From: Odontocerum albicorne
Lineage: Eukaryota > Arthropoda > Insecta > Trichoptera > Odontoceridae
DNA: 64,000 nt
Assembly: GCA_949825065.1 (NCBI GenBank)
Contig: OX463838.1
Coordinates: 3,140,251 to 3,204,250, forward strand
Direction of reading: 5' to 3'
Part shown: piece after piece, positions 10,117-21,776 of the stretch
Numbering within the stretch: position 1 is the stretch's first letter
Layout: each line of letters starts with the position of its first letter
Position numbers and translations under genes: made by a program
Notes under the pieces: generated by a model
Database searches by the model: none
Told to the model about the DNA's origin: nothing
What the model saw: the letters and a program-made list of their open reading frames with translations, nothing else

Positions 10117-10882
10117 AATATTTGACAAAAAAATTAATTTATTATACTTTGTTCTCTTAAATTAGACCTGTAGAATGTTATCATAAGGGCTGCCAATTTG
10201 GAGATTTTGACTTCCATCTATTATTCTATATTTATGGAGGTCTCCCTAACGGACGACTACCAGAGAGTATTTTACGTAAAGAACTTTTGTGCTATCCATT
10301 CTTTCAACCCGCCAGTGTCTTTCACTGTCTTCTACCCGTCTTACAATATCTTTTTGTTCACCCATTTCTTAATATGTAATTGCATTTTATTATTACGTAA
10401 CAGAGATTGTCTATTAGCCTTTCCAGTTCACCGCTCCTCTTTTTTTACATTCTCCTTTACTGTCCATGCACTGAGACTCTGGAATCAGTTACAAACCAAT
10501 ATAAGACTCGCTAAGTCCTTGGCATGCTTTAAGAAGCGACTGAAAAACCTCTTAATTTCTAGTCAGTAAAATAACGTGTTTCATTCCTGATTTTTCTTTT
10601 CCTTTCCTCTCCACCATCCCTTCCTTTCCTTTTGATTGATGATATCTCACTTTATACGAAAAAGAATGTTCGGGTGATTGTCCGTCTTTGTGGGGTTCGT
10701 GGGCATGTACTCACGTATACGTTTATGGATTTCGTGGGGATGGATAGTCATTAGCATGATTTATGCGACCACGTAACTTGCTTCATTTACTTTTGTCTGG
10801 TTGGTTGGAAGAGATTGCCGAATGGCAATAAGCCCGCCAAATTGTATTTGCAATAAAAGTGTTAATTAAATAAATAAATGAA
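10117..10882 (+). pseudogene. LINE family B 3' end, copy 3 (5' type II)
   Basis: Same 5' segment as 5592-6367, then RNRDCLLAFPVHRSSFFTFS and ALRLWNQLQTNIRLA in one frame (10198-10569), a 3' UTR and an AAATAAATAAATG tail. A Penelope-like inverted junction follows within 20 bp. Confidence 0.78.
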
Positions 10883-10896
10883 TAAATAAGTGCTTT

Positions 10897-10985
10897 GTGT
10901 GTAACGGTATAACCCTACCGGGTAGGGCTATACCGTTACATAGAGTGGAATAAACAGTGTTTGATAAAACAAATTACAATTACAA
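10897..10985. mobile_element. Penelope-like inverted terminal junction (family P), copy a
   Basis: GTAACGGTATAACCCTACC at 10901 meets its reverse complement (GGTAGGGCTATACCGTTAC), then GTGGAATAAACAGTGTTTGA follows. Two family P ends are joined head to head. The same junction behind the same LINE tail recurs at 23890. Confidence 0.65.
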
Positions 10986-12189
10986 ATTATACATAATTTA
11001 AGAAGCAGATGTGGGTGTTGTAATAAAGCACAATAAATCGAAGAATAAAAAATGAATTTTTGCCCATTAATTGTAAAAAAAAACTTCTTAATAGTATGAA
11101 CTCTTAAGACATAAACCATGTTTAACCACAAATTAATGTACAAAATTAATTTCATCTCGAGACACGAACAACCAAGTCCACATCAATCTACTTGAGTATT
11201 GATGGCGCTGGGATGACGGGCCCCATTAATTTAACAATGATGCAACTAAATTAAAGTATATTTTATCCTGGACCGGGATGCTTTGCCCTTTCTGAACTGC
11301 CAGGGTTATAGGATATTAATGCGGTATTCAGAACATCTTATTCATTAACAAGAGAAATGACTCCCGTACATATAGCAGACGGGAGTTGGACCACCTTTGA
11401 AGATGAGTAGCAACGGAACGAGATCGTTCGTAAAGACAAACGATGACACTGATATTTTGAAGTTCGGGTTGATATACTGAACGAATCTTAAAAAAAAATA
11501 TTACACATTAAGATATTTCGTCATATATCTATAGATTCAGTAATATTAGACACCATATTTGATTAAGAATATCACGTGACGGTCGTGCGTTACTATAACT
11601 GCCATATGTGATTTATTCTTAGTTAGAATTCTTAAAATAAATTGTAATATTCCATTATATTTGTGTTCTATTTCTTGATTTGTTTTAGTCTATTTTTTGT
11701 AATTTTTTAGTGTTTATTTTGTTATTGTAAAAGTCGTATTCTCGAGTAATATTTCAATTGCGTTGATCTTGACTGTCAAGTATTAGAGATGTATTCGTAT
11801 ACACATACATACTCGTATATTCAAAGTCACTCAAATACGTCGATGAGCGCTTTCTAACGCCCACAATCTAAGTAGAAAAATTACTTTTGCTTTTGGTAAT
11901 GTGATATGAAATATGTCAATATCCGAAGCAGTCCCATTCAGAAGAGTTAAGGCCCTTTCAACAGGCATAGCAGCTGGAAGACCCGTTCTTGCATACTATA
12001 TGTGATTGAGAACAGTTCTTGCCGGTGCAGTCTGGTGTAATTGTTAGGAATATTTAACGCTAATCTTTGTAGTAATGCTGGGTAGCTCACAACTCTTGAA
12101 CGAGTCTGATAACGTATACCAGGAGACGCAGATATCTTCTTACGCTCAAGGAGTTATACTCGAGCATGCCCAGCAAGAACTGAATATAA
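10986..12189. other. Unassigned stretch
   Basis: No coding similarity. A small perfect hairpin (ACTCCCGT...ACGGGAGT) lies near 11356-11384. No repeat family recognised. Confidence 0.3.
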
Positions 12190-12510
12190 TAAATCTATGG
12201 ATAGACACAAAACTCACTCATATAGAGATATTGTAGATATTTTTTGTACTTTATCCACCATGAGTGAGTTTTGCGCCACCAAATGCAAGCATTGCTTTCT
12301 AGTTTGCTACGGATCAATGAATTAAACAGCGTTTTGAGCCACATTTGATTTTCAAATGACTTAGAGATTCCCATCACAAATCCTAGAGTTATATAAGCTG
12401 AATTGCGCATGAGTTATATGTGAGGGCTAAATGCGAGATTGCTGTGGAACAAGACACCCATATCTTTAATATACTCGTAGATTACATTTATCTATCTACG
12501 TGCTACCATT
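12190..12510 (-). pseudogene. Jockey-like LINE reverse transcriptase thumb fragment
   Basis: The minus strand reads KDMGVLFHSNLAFSPHI, then AYITLGFVMGISKSFEN and LKTLFNSLIRSKLE. This is the well-known block after the RT catalytic core of jockey-group elements (family form: DLGV.FDS.L.F..HI ... GF..R.S..F ... L..LY.SLVRS.LEY). A stop and a missing segment show decay. No 3' tail is visible. Confidence 0.7.
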
Positions 12511-12764
12511 TCAAGGAATGGAGAATCTAGATCCATAGACAACCTTTTCTTTCGTATTGCACTCCTCAAACAATTCAAATTGGTTATTCAAATAATCAAT
12601 TCGGATATATTAAAAGAGCGTGGCAGGGAGACAAAATTGTCTTCGTCACAATATTTGAGCTTTATGGTGTAGAGTCAATAGAACTTGTGGTTCGACATTA
12701 CACATGTTGACAATACTACTACGTGCAGAGGCAACAACATTTTCACACAAATTCAACACGTATT

Positions 12765-12860
12765 AGTAATGTTTGCCTAGCGTGAATGATAACCGTTAGA
12801 TCACGGTTGCCTATATGTTTGTATAGTAAGTCATTCACTCAGCGGCAAACATTGTTGTGT
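12765..12860. repeat. Imperfect palindrome / fold-back element
   Basis: AATGTTTGCCTAGCGTGAATGA (about 12768-12789) pairs with TCATTCACTCAGCGGCAAACATT (12832-12854), and the centre contains ACCGTTAGATCACGGT. The ends resemble a small MITE but no target duplication was clear. Confidence 0.5.
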
Positions 12861-12894
12861 TTATTGTAATATATATAACTTAATATAACGGTAT

Positions 12895-13310
12895 AATATA
12901 ACGGTATAACCCTACCCGTTTTAAAGTTTTCACTTCACCTTCAGGGAAGCACAAACAAGACCTTGAAACCGGCGGGGAAACAGTATTTGACTAAACAAGT
13001 TACAAAGCACTTAAACCTCCACAGCCTTAACTATAAACAATATAGTTTATTATTCGTAATTTGTTTCATCAAACACCGTTTATTCCACTTTTCAATCGAA
13101 AACCATACATTTTCTATCGATGATGCCCAATTCTTACATATCAGTAGTAACGGAAATAAATTGGACGGATTAGAGGCCCTAGAACTTTCTAAGTCAGTGC
13201 TTGGGGGTGAACATCTGGCAAACACATATATACCAAGAATCTCTCCGATGCTCGCCGAGATTGTCGAACAAATATTAAAGCTTGCCGAGATTTAGTTTTT
13301 GTTCTAACTT
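12895..13310 (+). pseudogene. Penelope-like element (family P), copy b, with GIY-YIG endonuclease C-terminus
   Basis: Starts with decayed inverted terminal sequence (12900-12960). An open frame then reads ENHTFSIDDAQFLHISSNGN, LEALELSKSV and HLANTYIPRISPML (about 13095-13260). Known of the family: this resembles the segment C-terminal to the GIY-YIG nuclease of Penelope-like ORFs (an H.F......LH....G..L..LE..EI pattern ending near PLL). The RT and the GIY-YIG core are missing. Moderately sure of the family, sure of the repeat identity with 13375 and 25270. Confidence 0.6.
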
Positions 13311-13374
13311 TAGTATTCGTTGGGTACAATAAAAAATATTGAATAAGTGTTCGATTTAGTTTAATTTTTTATTG

Positions 13375-13735
13375 ACAATTGTTATACCGCCGAGATTGTC
13401 GAACGAATACTAACGGAAATAAATTGGACAGATTAGATGCCCTAGAAATTTCTAAGTCAGTACATCGGTCCGAACATCTGTTGAATAGTTATATCCCAAA
13501 AATCTCTCCGCTCTCGCTCGAAATCGTCCCATGCCTCCCTCACCCCTCACCCCCAACCGTTGAAGCGTGTATATCGGTACCAGTTCGAACAGCATATAGT
13601 CTTGTTTGTGCTCCCCTGAAGATGAGGTGAAAGTCTTGAAACCGGTAGGGTTATACCGTCACAAAAAAAGTGGAATAAACAGTGTTTGATAAAAATAAAT
13701 TACAATAATTTAATTCTAACTCCAACTGGCTTAGT
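13375..13735 (+). pseudogene. Penelope-like element (family P), copy c
   Basis: A partial direct duplication of copy b (GNKLDRLDALEISKSVHRSE and LNSYIPKISPL) followed by the intact right terminal region: CTGAAGA at 13616, GAAAC near 13637, a short hairpin and GTC at 13658-13660, then GTGGAATAAACAGTGTTTGA. These four elements, in this order, form a hammerhead-type core. Confidence 0.65.
13616..13668 (+). ncRNA. Hammerhead-like ribozyme motif in the Penelope-like terminal repeat (copy c)
   Basis: CUGAAGA (core CUGANGA), then a small stem II region, GAAAC, stem III (GGUA...UACC with a six-base loop and one bulged C) and GUC as the putative cleavage triplet. Closing stem I would be UUUGUG upstream with CACAAA downstream, but a few unpaired bases sit between stem I and the core. 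In this copy stem II is weakened by a C-to-U change. Confidence 0.45.
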
Positions 13736-13797
13736 GTCAATTCAAAATAAATTACAATAATTTAATTCTAACTCCAACTGGCTTAGTATCAATTCAA
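13692..13797. repeat. Direct duplication, about 52 bp x 2
   Basis: AAATAAATTACAATAATTTA and the 30 bp after it are repeated once with a single difference, straddling the right end of Penelope-like copy c. Confidence 0.85.
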
Positions 13798-13799
13798 CA

Positions 13800-14555
13800 C
13801 CTATTTAAAATGCAACATTTCTTAACGACTGTTTCTATTATAATTTCAAGAGTGCTAAGGTGGTCTATTTGGAGTTGCAATCAATAATGGTAAACGAGAT
13901 CTCCCATACTATTATTAAATACGATCATCTGTAACTCTTTGTCTTTATTGATCAGAATATCTGGTAGCCTTTGTACTTCTGGTTTGGTAGTTGATTGAGT
14001 CTTCAATATTTTTGTTAGGGATCTTCAGAAGTTGCCTATTATGTATTAATGAACACTATTAATAACCCAACAGAGCTGAATCATACCCCTGACATTTTGA
14101 AAAAAAGGCTTCTTCACGCCGCTAATCGAGAAACAAAAGATGATCCTAAAGTATTATATATTTTTTTGTTTCAGCTTCAGTAGCTAATCAATCAGCGGCC
14201 CTGATTGGCTTTCATCTTCTTAAAAGTGCCTTTTCATGGAAATTATTGTTGTGGTCTAAAATATGATGTGTTCTTCGTTGATTGTTTACTGATGTTGATC
14301 GTGAGCTAAAGTTTTTTTGGTAAGTGTGGGTACGTTTTTAAAAGATGAACATAAAAATATCTTAAAAGCATGATGAAAATTATAAAGAGGAATTTATTTT
14401 GTAGAATTAAAAACCCTTTTCCTGAAAAAGACTATTCGAAGATTTTTTATTTTTTTATTTTTTTGAATCTTGGAAAAGACGTTTGTTTCACATTATAGTG
14501 TCATATTTATATTTTTTTAACAAAATAAATAAAACTCTTATTTTTTATTTTGTAT
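13800..14555. other. Unassigned AT-rich stretch
   Basis: No coding or repeat family recognised. A short GC patch lies near 14190-14215. Confidence 0.3.
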
Positions 14556-14558
14556 TCG

Positions 14559-14739
14559 CATACATTTTATTTAGCTTTCACATACATTTTATTTAGCTTT
14601 CACGTACATTTTATTTAGCTTTCACATGCATTTTATTTAGCTTTTACATACATTTAATTTAGCTTTCACATACATTTAATTTAGCTTTCACATACATTTA
14701 ATTTAGCTTTCACATACATTTAATTTAGCTTTCACATAC
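14559..14739. repeat. Minisatellite, 22-bp unit x 8
   Basis: Unit CATACATTTTATTTAGCTTT plus CA. The first four units have TTTTATTT, the last four TTTAATTT, showing two-step growth. Confidence 0.93.
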
Positions 14740-15340
14740 AAGTAAAACCCAATTACATAATTCTTCATCGCGTCTCCATCCTTCTGTGCATCTTCGGACC
14801 GATTGTCTGTCTACTTCGATCTACCACAATAGAGTTAAATGATAATTTTGCTACATTCGAAGTTTTTTGTGAAAGTATTGGCAACTTGCTAGGCTGTTTG
14901 AACTCCAGGTCTTGTGTCGCTTTGTAAGAAAAATTAAATGCATCGCTATTCCTTTACCTTCATATCGAGTTCTTTTAACACTGAGGTGCGTCCCCACCGG
15001 AAAAGGAGTCCCCATTGTGCAGTTCCTTCTTCGTCAGAACGAGACGTCACGTTCGTAAAAAATCAAGAATAATTCGATCTTCTTATGATGGGGACTTCTT
15101 TTGAAATAAGATGAAATATTAATTTATCTAGTCGGCCAGTTGGACCAAACCATTGATCTGATAATAAATAACCTGGGATCATTCCTTCTTAAAAGAGCCT
15201 TCCGGTAATGCGTATCGCGGGGATAAATGTAATAAGTGAAATGTTAGAGTTATTTGTTATTAAATATTTTATACACTACATTAGATTTCATCTCGAAGCT
15301 TTTCGTTCTTTAAAAAATCCACCAAGTTGTACTGTATGTA
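14740..15340. other. Unassigned stretch with an inverted pair
   Basis: GGAAAAGGAGTCCCCAT (about 15000) is nearly complementary to ATGGGGACTTCTTTTGA (about 15088), enclosing about 70 bp. GCAGTTCCTTCTTCG within it recurs inverted near 51920. Otherwise nothing recognised. Confidence 0.3.
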
Positions 15341-15349
15341 ACTAAAATA

Positions 15350-16735
15350 ATACAATGCAAATGTCTGAAATACAACATGAATGACACGCTGTAGAAATAC
15401 GTATATTGAGAAAATAATATAATATAAATGCTGAAATAAACCATGAATGACACGCTGTAGAAATATGTACGAGTGTATTGAGAAAATAATACAATATAAA
15501 TGGCCGAAATACACCATGAATGACACGCTGTAGAAATACGTATATTGAGAAAATAATACAATACAAATGGCCGAAATAAACCATGAATGACACGCGGTAG
15601 AAATACGTATATTGAGAAAATAATACAATTCAAATGGCCAAAATAAATCGTGAATGACACGCTGTAGAAATACGTATATTGAGAAAAAAAAACGTTAAGT
15701 GACGATATCTTCGTTTAACAAAATATAAAATGAAGCCCGATGTGTTGAGAAAATAATACAATATAAATGCCGAAATAAACCATGCATGACACGCTGTAGA
15801 AATACGTATATTGAGAAAATAATACAATACAAATGGCCGAAATAAACCATGAATGACACGCGGTAGAAATACGTATATTGAGAAAATAATACAATTCAAA
15901 TGGCCAAAATAAATCGTGAATGACACGCTGTAGAAATACGTATATTGAGAAAAAAAAACGTTAAGTGACGATATCTTCGTTTAACAAAATATAAAATGAA
16001 GCCCGATGTGTTGAGAAAATAATACAATATAAATGCCGAAATAAACCATGCATGACACGCTGTAGAAATACGTATATTGAGAAAATAATACAATACAAAT
16101 GGCCGAAATAAACCATGAATGACACGCGGTAGAAATACGTATATTGAGAAAATAATACAATTCAAATGGCCAAAATAAATCGTGAATGACACGCTGTAGA
16201 AATACGTATATTGAGAAAAAAAAACGTTAAGTGACGATATCTTCGTTTAACAAAATATAAAATGAAGCCCGATGTGTTGAGAAAATAATACAATATAAAT
16301 GCCGAAATAAACCATGCATGACACGCTGTAGAAATACGTATATTTAGAAAATAATAAAATACAAATGGCCGAAATAAACCATGAATGACACGCGGTAGAA
16401 ATACGTATATTGAGAAAATAATACAATACAAATAGCCGAAATAAACCATGAAATATACGCGGTAGAAATACGTATATTGAGAAAATAATACAATTCAAAT
16501 GGCCGAAATAAATCATGAATGACACGCTGTAGAAATACGTATATTGAGAAAATAATAAAATACAAATGGCCGAAATAAACCATGAATGACACGCTGTAGA
16601 AATACGTATATTGAGAAAAGAATACAATACAAATGCCCAAAATAAACCATGAATGACACGCTGTAGAAATACGTATATTGAGAAAAATAACGTTAAGTGA
16701 CGATATCTTCGTTTAACAAAATATAGAATGAAGCC
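15350..16735. repeat. 67-bp satellite with 266-bp higher-order repeat
   Basis: Unit of about 67 bp containing CATGAATGACACGCTGTAGA and GTATATTGAGAAAATAATAC. A divergent spacer block (AACGTTAAGTGACGATATC, then CGTTTAACAAAATATAAAATG) starts at 15691, 15957 and 16223: exactly every 266 bp. It appears once more near 16690 after a longer run of plain units. The open frames across it exist because the units lack stops; they show no protein signature. Confidence 0.95.
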
Positions 16736-16794
16736 CAATGTGTTGAGAAAAATGAAAAAAAATAACTCTCAGGTGGTTTGGGAATAAAATATGT

Positions 16795-17005
16795 ATAAAT
16801 ACAGAAAGACTAAGAAAATAATTATAGGCGGGGTGGGGTATAGGAAGACCAAGGAAAGTATGGTTGGATCAAGTGAATGGTATTTTTATGGAATGAAACG
16901 TAAAAAATCAAAGAATTCATAAGAGTTTTATGACAAAGGATGTGTGTCGTGATAGGAAATTCTGTCACTCTGTCATCTCTACTTACGCGAACAGATAAAT
17001 TACGT
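16795..17005 (+). pseudogene. LINE 3' fragment, family G copy
   Basis: Reads a decayed GRPRKVWLDQVNGIF-like stretch (16842-16890), then a 3' tail ending TGTCATCTCTACTTACGCGAACAG. RTE-like elements often end with such a GRPR..W.D.V block. Directly borders the 67-bp satellite. Confidence 0.6.
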
Positions 17006-17689
17006 ATGTATTTTTTATTTTAAAATATATTTTAAACACTAGAGTTTAACGTAAATAAGTCGGCCTTCTATTCTTTCTTTTTTTTTAAGTAATTTTTTGG
17101 ATTAATTAATGAAAAATTTCACCTGAAAACATTAATTATTGAAAACTTTTTTTAACATACTCGTATAACAGCATAGTAGTTTTTTTAGTATACCTAACCT
17201 AAGTATAAAGTTTTCTATAGATTTACATTATATTTCTTTTAAAAGCCACAACTTTTCAGTCTTATGTTTTTCGAACCTGCGCATCACATGCCCATGGCAA
17301 CTTAGTGCAGTGTCTTGTTATTTTAGAATTTAAACTGTTTAAATTTAAAATTGACTATTAATACAGCATAACGTACATCACCGCCCATCTGCCATACCTT
17401 TTTCATATTCATGTCAGTTTTAGAATCAAACACTTTGAATTCTTCCCTTTGTGCTCCTTTGACGGCATAATGGAAGCCTTTCGGGACATAAATAAACCTC
17501 TTGAAAAAAAAACACATCTTCCTGGCATAGATGACTGCATCATTTTTTGTTTAATTTTGTGCAGAATTTTCAATTAGCAAGTTTTAATATTGCTAATAGC
17601 GTAAAATGTCGAATCATCAATTTTGACCGATTCAATAGTGTTTTTAATATCTTGAAATTTAGACACCTGTGTTTGAAGAGTACTGGTTT

Positions 17690-18300
17690 TGATGTATGGC
17701 AGTGAAACGTGGATGTAGAAAAATATGAAAGGAGTCGAATAAATATTTAAGAAATGCGTTCACTGAGAAACATAGATGGGGTGACAATGTATGACGGAAT
17801 ATGGAATGAAGTGTTTAGGTGAACTTACACTTAAATCTAATGTGTGAGGAAGATGAAAAAGATCAGTGTGAGATGGTTTTACTATGTTGAATAAATCAAT
17901 GAAGACTAACAAAAAAATACATAGTGTAAATCCTCAGTGAGATACAGGTAAAAGCCTAGTTTACTGGAGATACGACAAATGAAAGGCAACAAACCTAGAT
18001 CCATTAAAATTGTATGTCCAAATTAAATTACCTGTTGTTTTTTCGCAAATTATGTATATTTCTTGTCATGTGTAATAATAAATAAATAAATAAAATAAAA
18101 ATGTGAGTGAAAGGCGTGGTGAGGAACACCAAAAAAATAGTGGTTGAATAAAGTGAATGACGAAAGAAGGAAATGTACAAAAAATAAGTGAAATAATAGG
18201 AGTTTTATGATAATGGGTTTGGATATATGCAAAGAGAAGGAATGTGTTGAGATAAGAAAGTCTGGCAATTTATCCCCTCTGCCCACTTCAACAGGACAAT
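17690..18300 (+). pseudogene. LINE family G 3' half, interrupted by a second LINE/SINE tail
   Basis: 17690-17925 reads, with many frameshifts, YGSETWM, a region like RFLRSMKGVTMYDG, and DGF..Y.E; this is the post-catalytic RTE region. It is interrupted at about 17925-18100 by another element's 3' end (see next entry). Family G text resumes at 18101 (GTGAGTGAAAGGCGTGGTGA) through to the CTCTGCCCACTTCAACAGG tail. Confidence 0.6.
17935..18098 (+). mobile_element. LINE/SINE 3' end, family J copy 1, inserted in family G
   Basis: Shares ACAAATGAAAGGCAACAAAC, the ATTACCTG block and TTTCTTGTCATGT, then an AATAAATAAATA tail, with the reverse-oriented copy at 63285-63420. The A-rich tail and clean interruption of family G indicate insertion by target-primed reverse transcription. 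Confidence 0.65.
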
Positions 18301-18305
18301 GACGT

Positions 18306-18612
18306 AATTTTTTTTTAAAGAATAGATATGCCCAAAGTTATAAGTATCCTTACGCCATCGAACATTAGGCGGAAAATGTGACTGTCGTTGTATGTATTAT
18401 TGTATGTGTTATTTGTTTTTTTCATTCAAATTTTTTTTTCCGAAAATTGGTTTCTCTTGCCTTTATTTACATATATGTTAAGTGTATATTGTAAAATTAC
18501 AAGTAAATAAGTTAAAGGATTTTTATAGAATCGAGACTAACTACATTTTATTTGCCACTGTAAATAGACAAATAAATAAAATACCGTAGAACTGTTCTTT
18601 AGGGCTAAAGAT
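18306..18612. other. Unassigned AT-rich stretch
   Basis: No coding or repeat family recognised between the family G tail and the MITE. Confidence 0.3.
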
Positions 18613-18617
18613 ACATA

Positions 18618-18784
18618 CAGTACCCGGCGGTAAGTAATACACATCGTTTGTAGAGCGTCGTCTCTGTCATTCATACACGTGTTCCGTCGCGATTTGTCAG
18701 TCGTTACCGGACCGGACTGTTAGCGGATCGTGGTACAGAAACGACGCTTTACAAATGATGTGTATTACTTACCGCCAGGTACTG
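18618..18784 (+). mobile_element. Palindromic MITE, family M, copy 2 (complete, short form)
   Basis: Both TIRs present: CAGTACCCGGCGGTAAGTAA at the left and its complement with one mismatch at the right, flanked by TA on both sides (18616-18617, 18785-18786). 167 bp. The inner arms are shorter than in copies 1 and 3, but the GAGCGTCGTCTCTGTCATTC segment and the oriented centre are shared. Confidence 0.85.
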
Positions 18785-18789
18785 TACAA

Positions 18790-18995
18790 AGTATATACTA
18801 TCATACCATTTTCTTATTATATTAGACAGATACCAAAGAGTACCAAACTTGACTTTGAATGCATACTTCCTTCGATTCTTCTACATCCATTCACTTTCAC
18901 ATACATCTCCTTCTATTTAACTTATTCCTTATGTTTCCTTCTTTCAAAATTTCATTCACTTGGTGCAATCATATATTTGTCGGTTGTCATCTACG
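18790..18995 (-). pseudogene. LINE family G 3' fragment
   Basis: Reverse complement carries the family text around ACCAAGTGAATGA and TTTTGAAAGAAGGAAA seen at 19800. Strongly decayed. It lies just right of MITE copy 2, which may have inserted into it. Confidence 0.5.
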
Positions 18996-19034
18996 ACTAT
19001 TCTCACTTATTGCAAATTTGCATGCATTGTAAAT

Positions 19035-19310
19035 TTGTTTATAATATTGAAATCCGAAAGGTGTCCTATTTGGGTCATGCACTTAGAAGAGAAATGTACA
19101 AATTACTGCACCTTATCATCCAAGGCAAAATAGAGGGTCGAAGAGGTGTTGGCAGGAGGCAAATCTCCTGGTTAAGCAATATACGTGATTGGACTGGTAT
19201 AAGGAGCGTTGGGGATCTTTTTCGGGCTGCCGGAGACAAAGATGCTTACTTTCAGGTGATAGTCAACGTTGGAAGGACCTGATATGACACTAGGAAGAAG
19301 AAGTTAATTT
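19035..19310 (+). pseudogene. RTE family E C-terminal fragment, copy 1
   Basis: Open in one frame: IRKVSYLGHALRREMYKLLH, IIQGKIEGRRGVGRRQISWL and NIRDWTGIRSVGDLFRAA, then GACACTAGGAAGAAGAAG. This is the C-terminus of another RTE subfamily (family form KR..YLGHI.R...Y.LLQLI..GKI.G.R..GRR..SWL). Copy 2 is at 53945. 5'-truncated. Confidence 0.78.
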
Positions 19311-19689
19311 GTTTAGTAAGTCTTTCGTCACTCATTCGTTCAACATAACCAAAAACCCTCAACGTGCTCTTTTTCACTTTGATTAACACATTTTTTTAGT
19401 TTACATTCATCCTTAATCATTGTGTTTCTTATTCTATAGTACATTAAACACACCAAATATATTTTTCAGTGTACCAGTATCGACTGAATTTACTTGACTT
19501 CTTTTACGTTTTTCACGTTTGACTTCTATAAACCAATTTTGGCACTTATACGCCACTGTGAACCTTTATTTTGACAGATCTTAGTTTGTGTATGTCCTTT
19601 AGTGCCCTATTACATTTGTTTCATGATGATAAGGCATCTTGCATGATGATAAGGCATCAATGTTAATTAAGATAAAGTAGAGCACTCCG

Positions 19690-19965
19690 AGATGATTGGG
19701 GCATGTGGAATGAATGAATCAAGAAAAACTAACAATATTAATATATAATGCATATGTGAGGGGTGGTAAATGAAGATTAAGGAAAGTATGGTAGGACCAA
19801 GGGAATGATATTTTGAAAGAAGGAAATGTCAGAAGTAAGAAAAATCATTGAAACTGTATTGATATAAAAGAGGCGAAGTACGTGTGTTGAGATAGGAAAT
19901 TCTGACGATTTGTTCTCTCTACCTACGTCAACAGGGAAATGGTGTGATGGTATATACAATGTGTA
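19690..19965 (+). pseudogene. LINE family G 3' end (well preserved)
   Basis: Reads GHVE.MNQE (GGGGCATGTGGAATGAATGA), then RKVW.DQ.N (GGAAAGTATGGTAGGACCAA), then the common tail TTGAGATAGGAAATTCTGAC and CTCTACCTACGTCAACAGG. A reference copy for the family. Confidence 0.65.
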
Positions 19966-20147
19966 TAAAACAATAAAATTAAAATTGCTTTATCATAACC
20001 ACTGAATACATAAATATTAAAAAAATATTGTAATTTATACATATTTATTTATTTACACAGTAAGAAAAATCCAAAACAAATCATACTTGTATTTTAAATA
20101 TAAGATGGTCAGAATAAAGATATAAACTGAAAGGAAACTAAGTGAAA

Positions 20148-20345
20148 CTCATTTGATATTTATTTATTTATTTAACGACACAACAGTGTATTCAATATAT
20201 AAATGAACATGTGACAGGTTATACAAGTGCTTAAAATTATTGACAAATAATACAAAACTTTATCTTAAACTAACACGAAGATAAAAAAACAGTAGTAATA
20301 ATAAATTACAGTCATTGTTTAAAATTATTTAATAATTACAATATG
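20148..20345 (-). mobile_element. LINE/SINE 3' end, family I copy 1
   Basis: (TTTA)n, then CGACACAACAGTGTATTCAA, ATGAACATGTGACAGGTTAT and ACAAGTGCTTAAAAT; this is the reverse complement of the segment ending at 32172. Tail at the left, so the element runs on the minus strand. Confidence 0.6.
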
Positions 20346-21480
20346 TATATTTAAGTTCAATATATGTATGTATACCACAAAATATTACCAAACTTCACCA
20401 AGTAGACTTACGTAATTATCGAAGGCTTATTTTATAGTGGTAAAGAACTTAGATTTGTTTTTAGTGGAACAACGCTTACATAGAACAAGAATTGGATTTT
20501 TTGAGAATTTTATGGATAGATCTTGAGATATAGAAAACACATGGGCTTACTTGTAGAACGAGATGCAAGTTGCTTTGCAGAATCGATACCTTCAACATGT
20601 TGATGCAGGGTTACTCAACTCCAGAGGCAAAGTATTGTCCTTAATGTTTTGTTTGTACTAGGTTATTTATATTAATAAATAGATATCACCAATTATTGGA
20701 AAATAGAAAGGCATATTTGAAACGAGAATATGATAAGCGACACGGACGAAAGGTCTAATGATTTTTAAGTCGCTGTTTGAAATAAACTAATTCTTCACGT
20801 AATAAAATAAATTAGTTATTTGGCGTTACAAAATATTAAAGACCTTTCTTATTTTCATCTATAAATATATATATATTGTGGTTTATTTGATACACAAGTC
20901 AGATTTGATATTGTGTTTAAGTGCTGTCACTCAAGCCTCATGAAGGCACAAATTACACATAACAATAGAAGGATACTGCGGCCCGTTGTAAAGTGGACCA
21001 ATTGGAGGAACACTTTCCGGGCAGGTAATGTAATTATTATTGTACTTAAACCACATCTGAATTAAATATTTAGACAGTGAATTTAACTATTGCAACAACA
21101 ACTTTAAATTCGATATCCACCTAATTGGTTGAACGTTTGTTTGTTTACCCAATTACCGTTACCGTACATTTTCTTCCATAAACAGGGTTTACCCTGTACA
21201 AGTGTAAATAATATAATATAAGAGGAATGAGGTAGAAGGAGAGAAGTGGGGAGAGATGTGATTCAATTGTAAATGGGGCGGGTAAAAATGAAATTGAATC
21301 TTTAGGGAAGGTCAGGTCTGGATATCCAGGGGGGTGAATTTTAAATAGGAAACATACTAAGCAGAAGGCTATTATGAACATTGGTTTGGTTGTTGATGAT
21401 ATTTAAACTTAATTTTATACATTTTTTAATCTCGAGGATTTTCAAATTGTCAAGATGCAATCCCCTCGGTTTAACATTGA
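20346..21480. other. Unassigned AT-rich stretch
   Basis: No coding similarity, tandem array or clear TIR pair was found. Confidence 0.3.
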
Positions 21481-21482
21481 AA

Positions 21483-21757
21483 TACATGCTGTTGTTAAGT
21501 GTGCACTGAGAATAAATACATGCTGTTGATAAATGTGCACTGAGAATAAATACATTCTGTTGATAAGTGTGCACTGAGAATAAATACATGCTGATGATAA
21601 GTGTGCACTGAGAATAAATACATGCTGTTGATAAGTGTGCGCTGACAATAAATACATGCTGTTGATAAGTGTGCATTGAGAATAAATACATGCTGTTGAT
21701 AAGTGTGCACTGAGAACAAATACATGCTGTTGACAAGTGTGCACTGAGAATAAATAA
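21483..21757. repeat. Minisatellite, 34-bp unit x 8
   Basis: Unit contains CATGCTGTTGATAAGTGTGC and ACTGAGAATAAATA. Spacing is constant at 34 bp, so the phase shifts each unit and all three frames stay open by chance. It ends 20 bp before a fold-back mariner. Confidence 0.95.
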
Positions 21758-21776
21758 ACAAATGGAATATATTTTT

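Noticed and set aside
15281..16738. Long minus-strand open frames with repeated ISTACHSWFISA-type peptides
   Set aside because: They lie wholly inside the 67-bp satellite, are open in several frames at once and have no flanking coding sequence.
21341..21761. Cys/His-containing repeat peptides (QCTL.NSMYLFSVH)
   Set aside because: The 34-bp unit shifts phase each copy, so all frames read through; not a zinc-finger protein.
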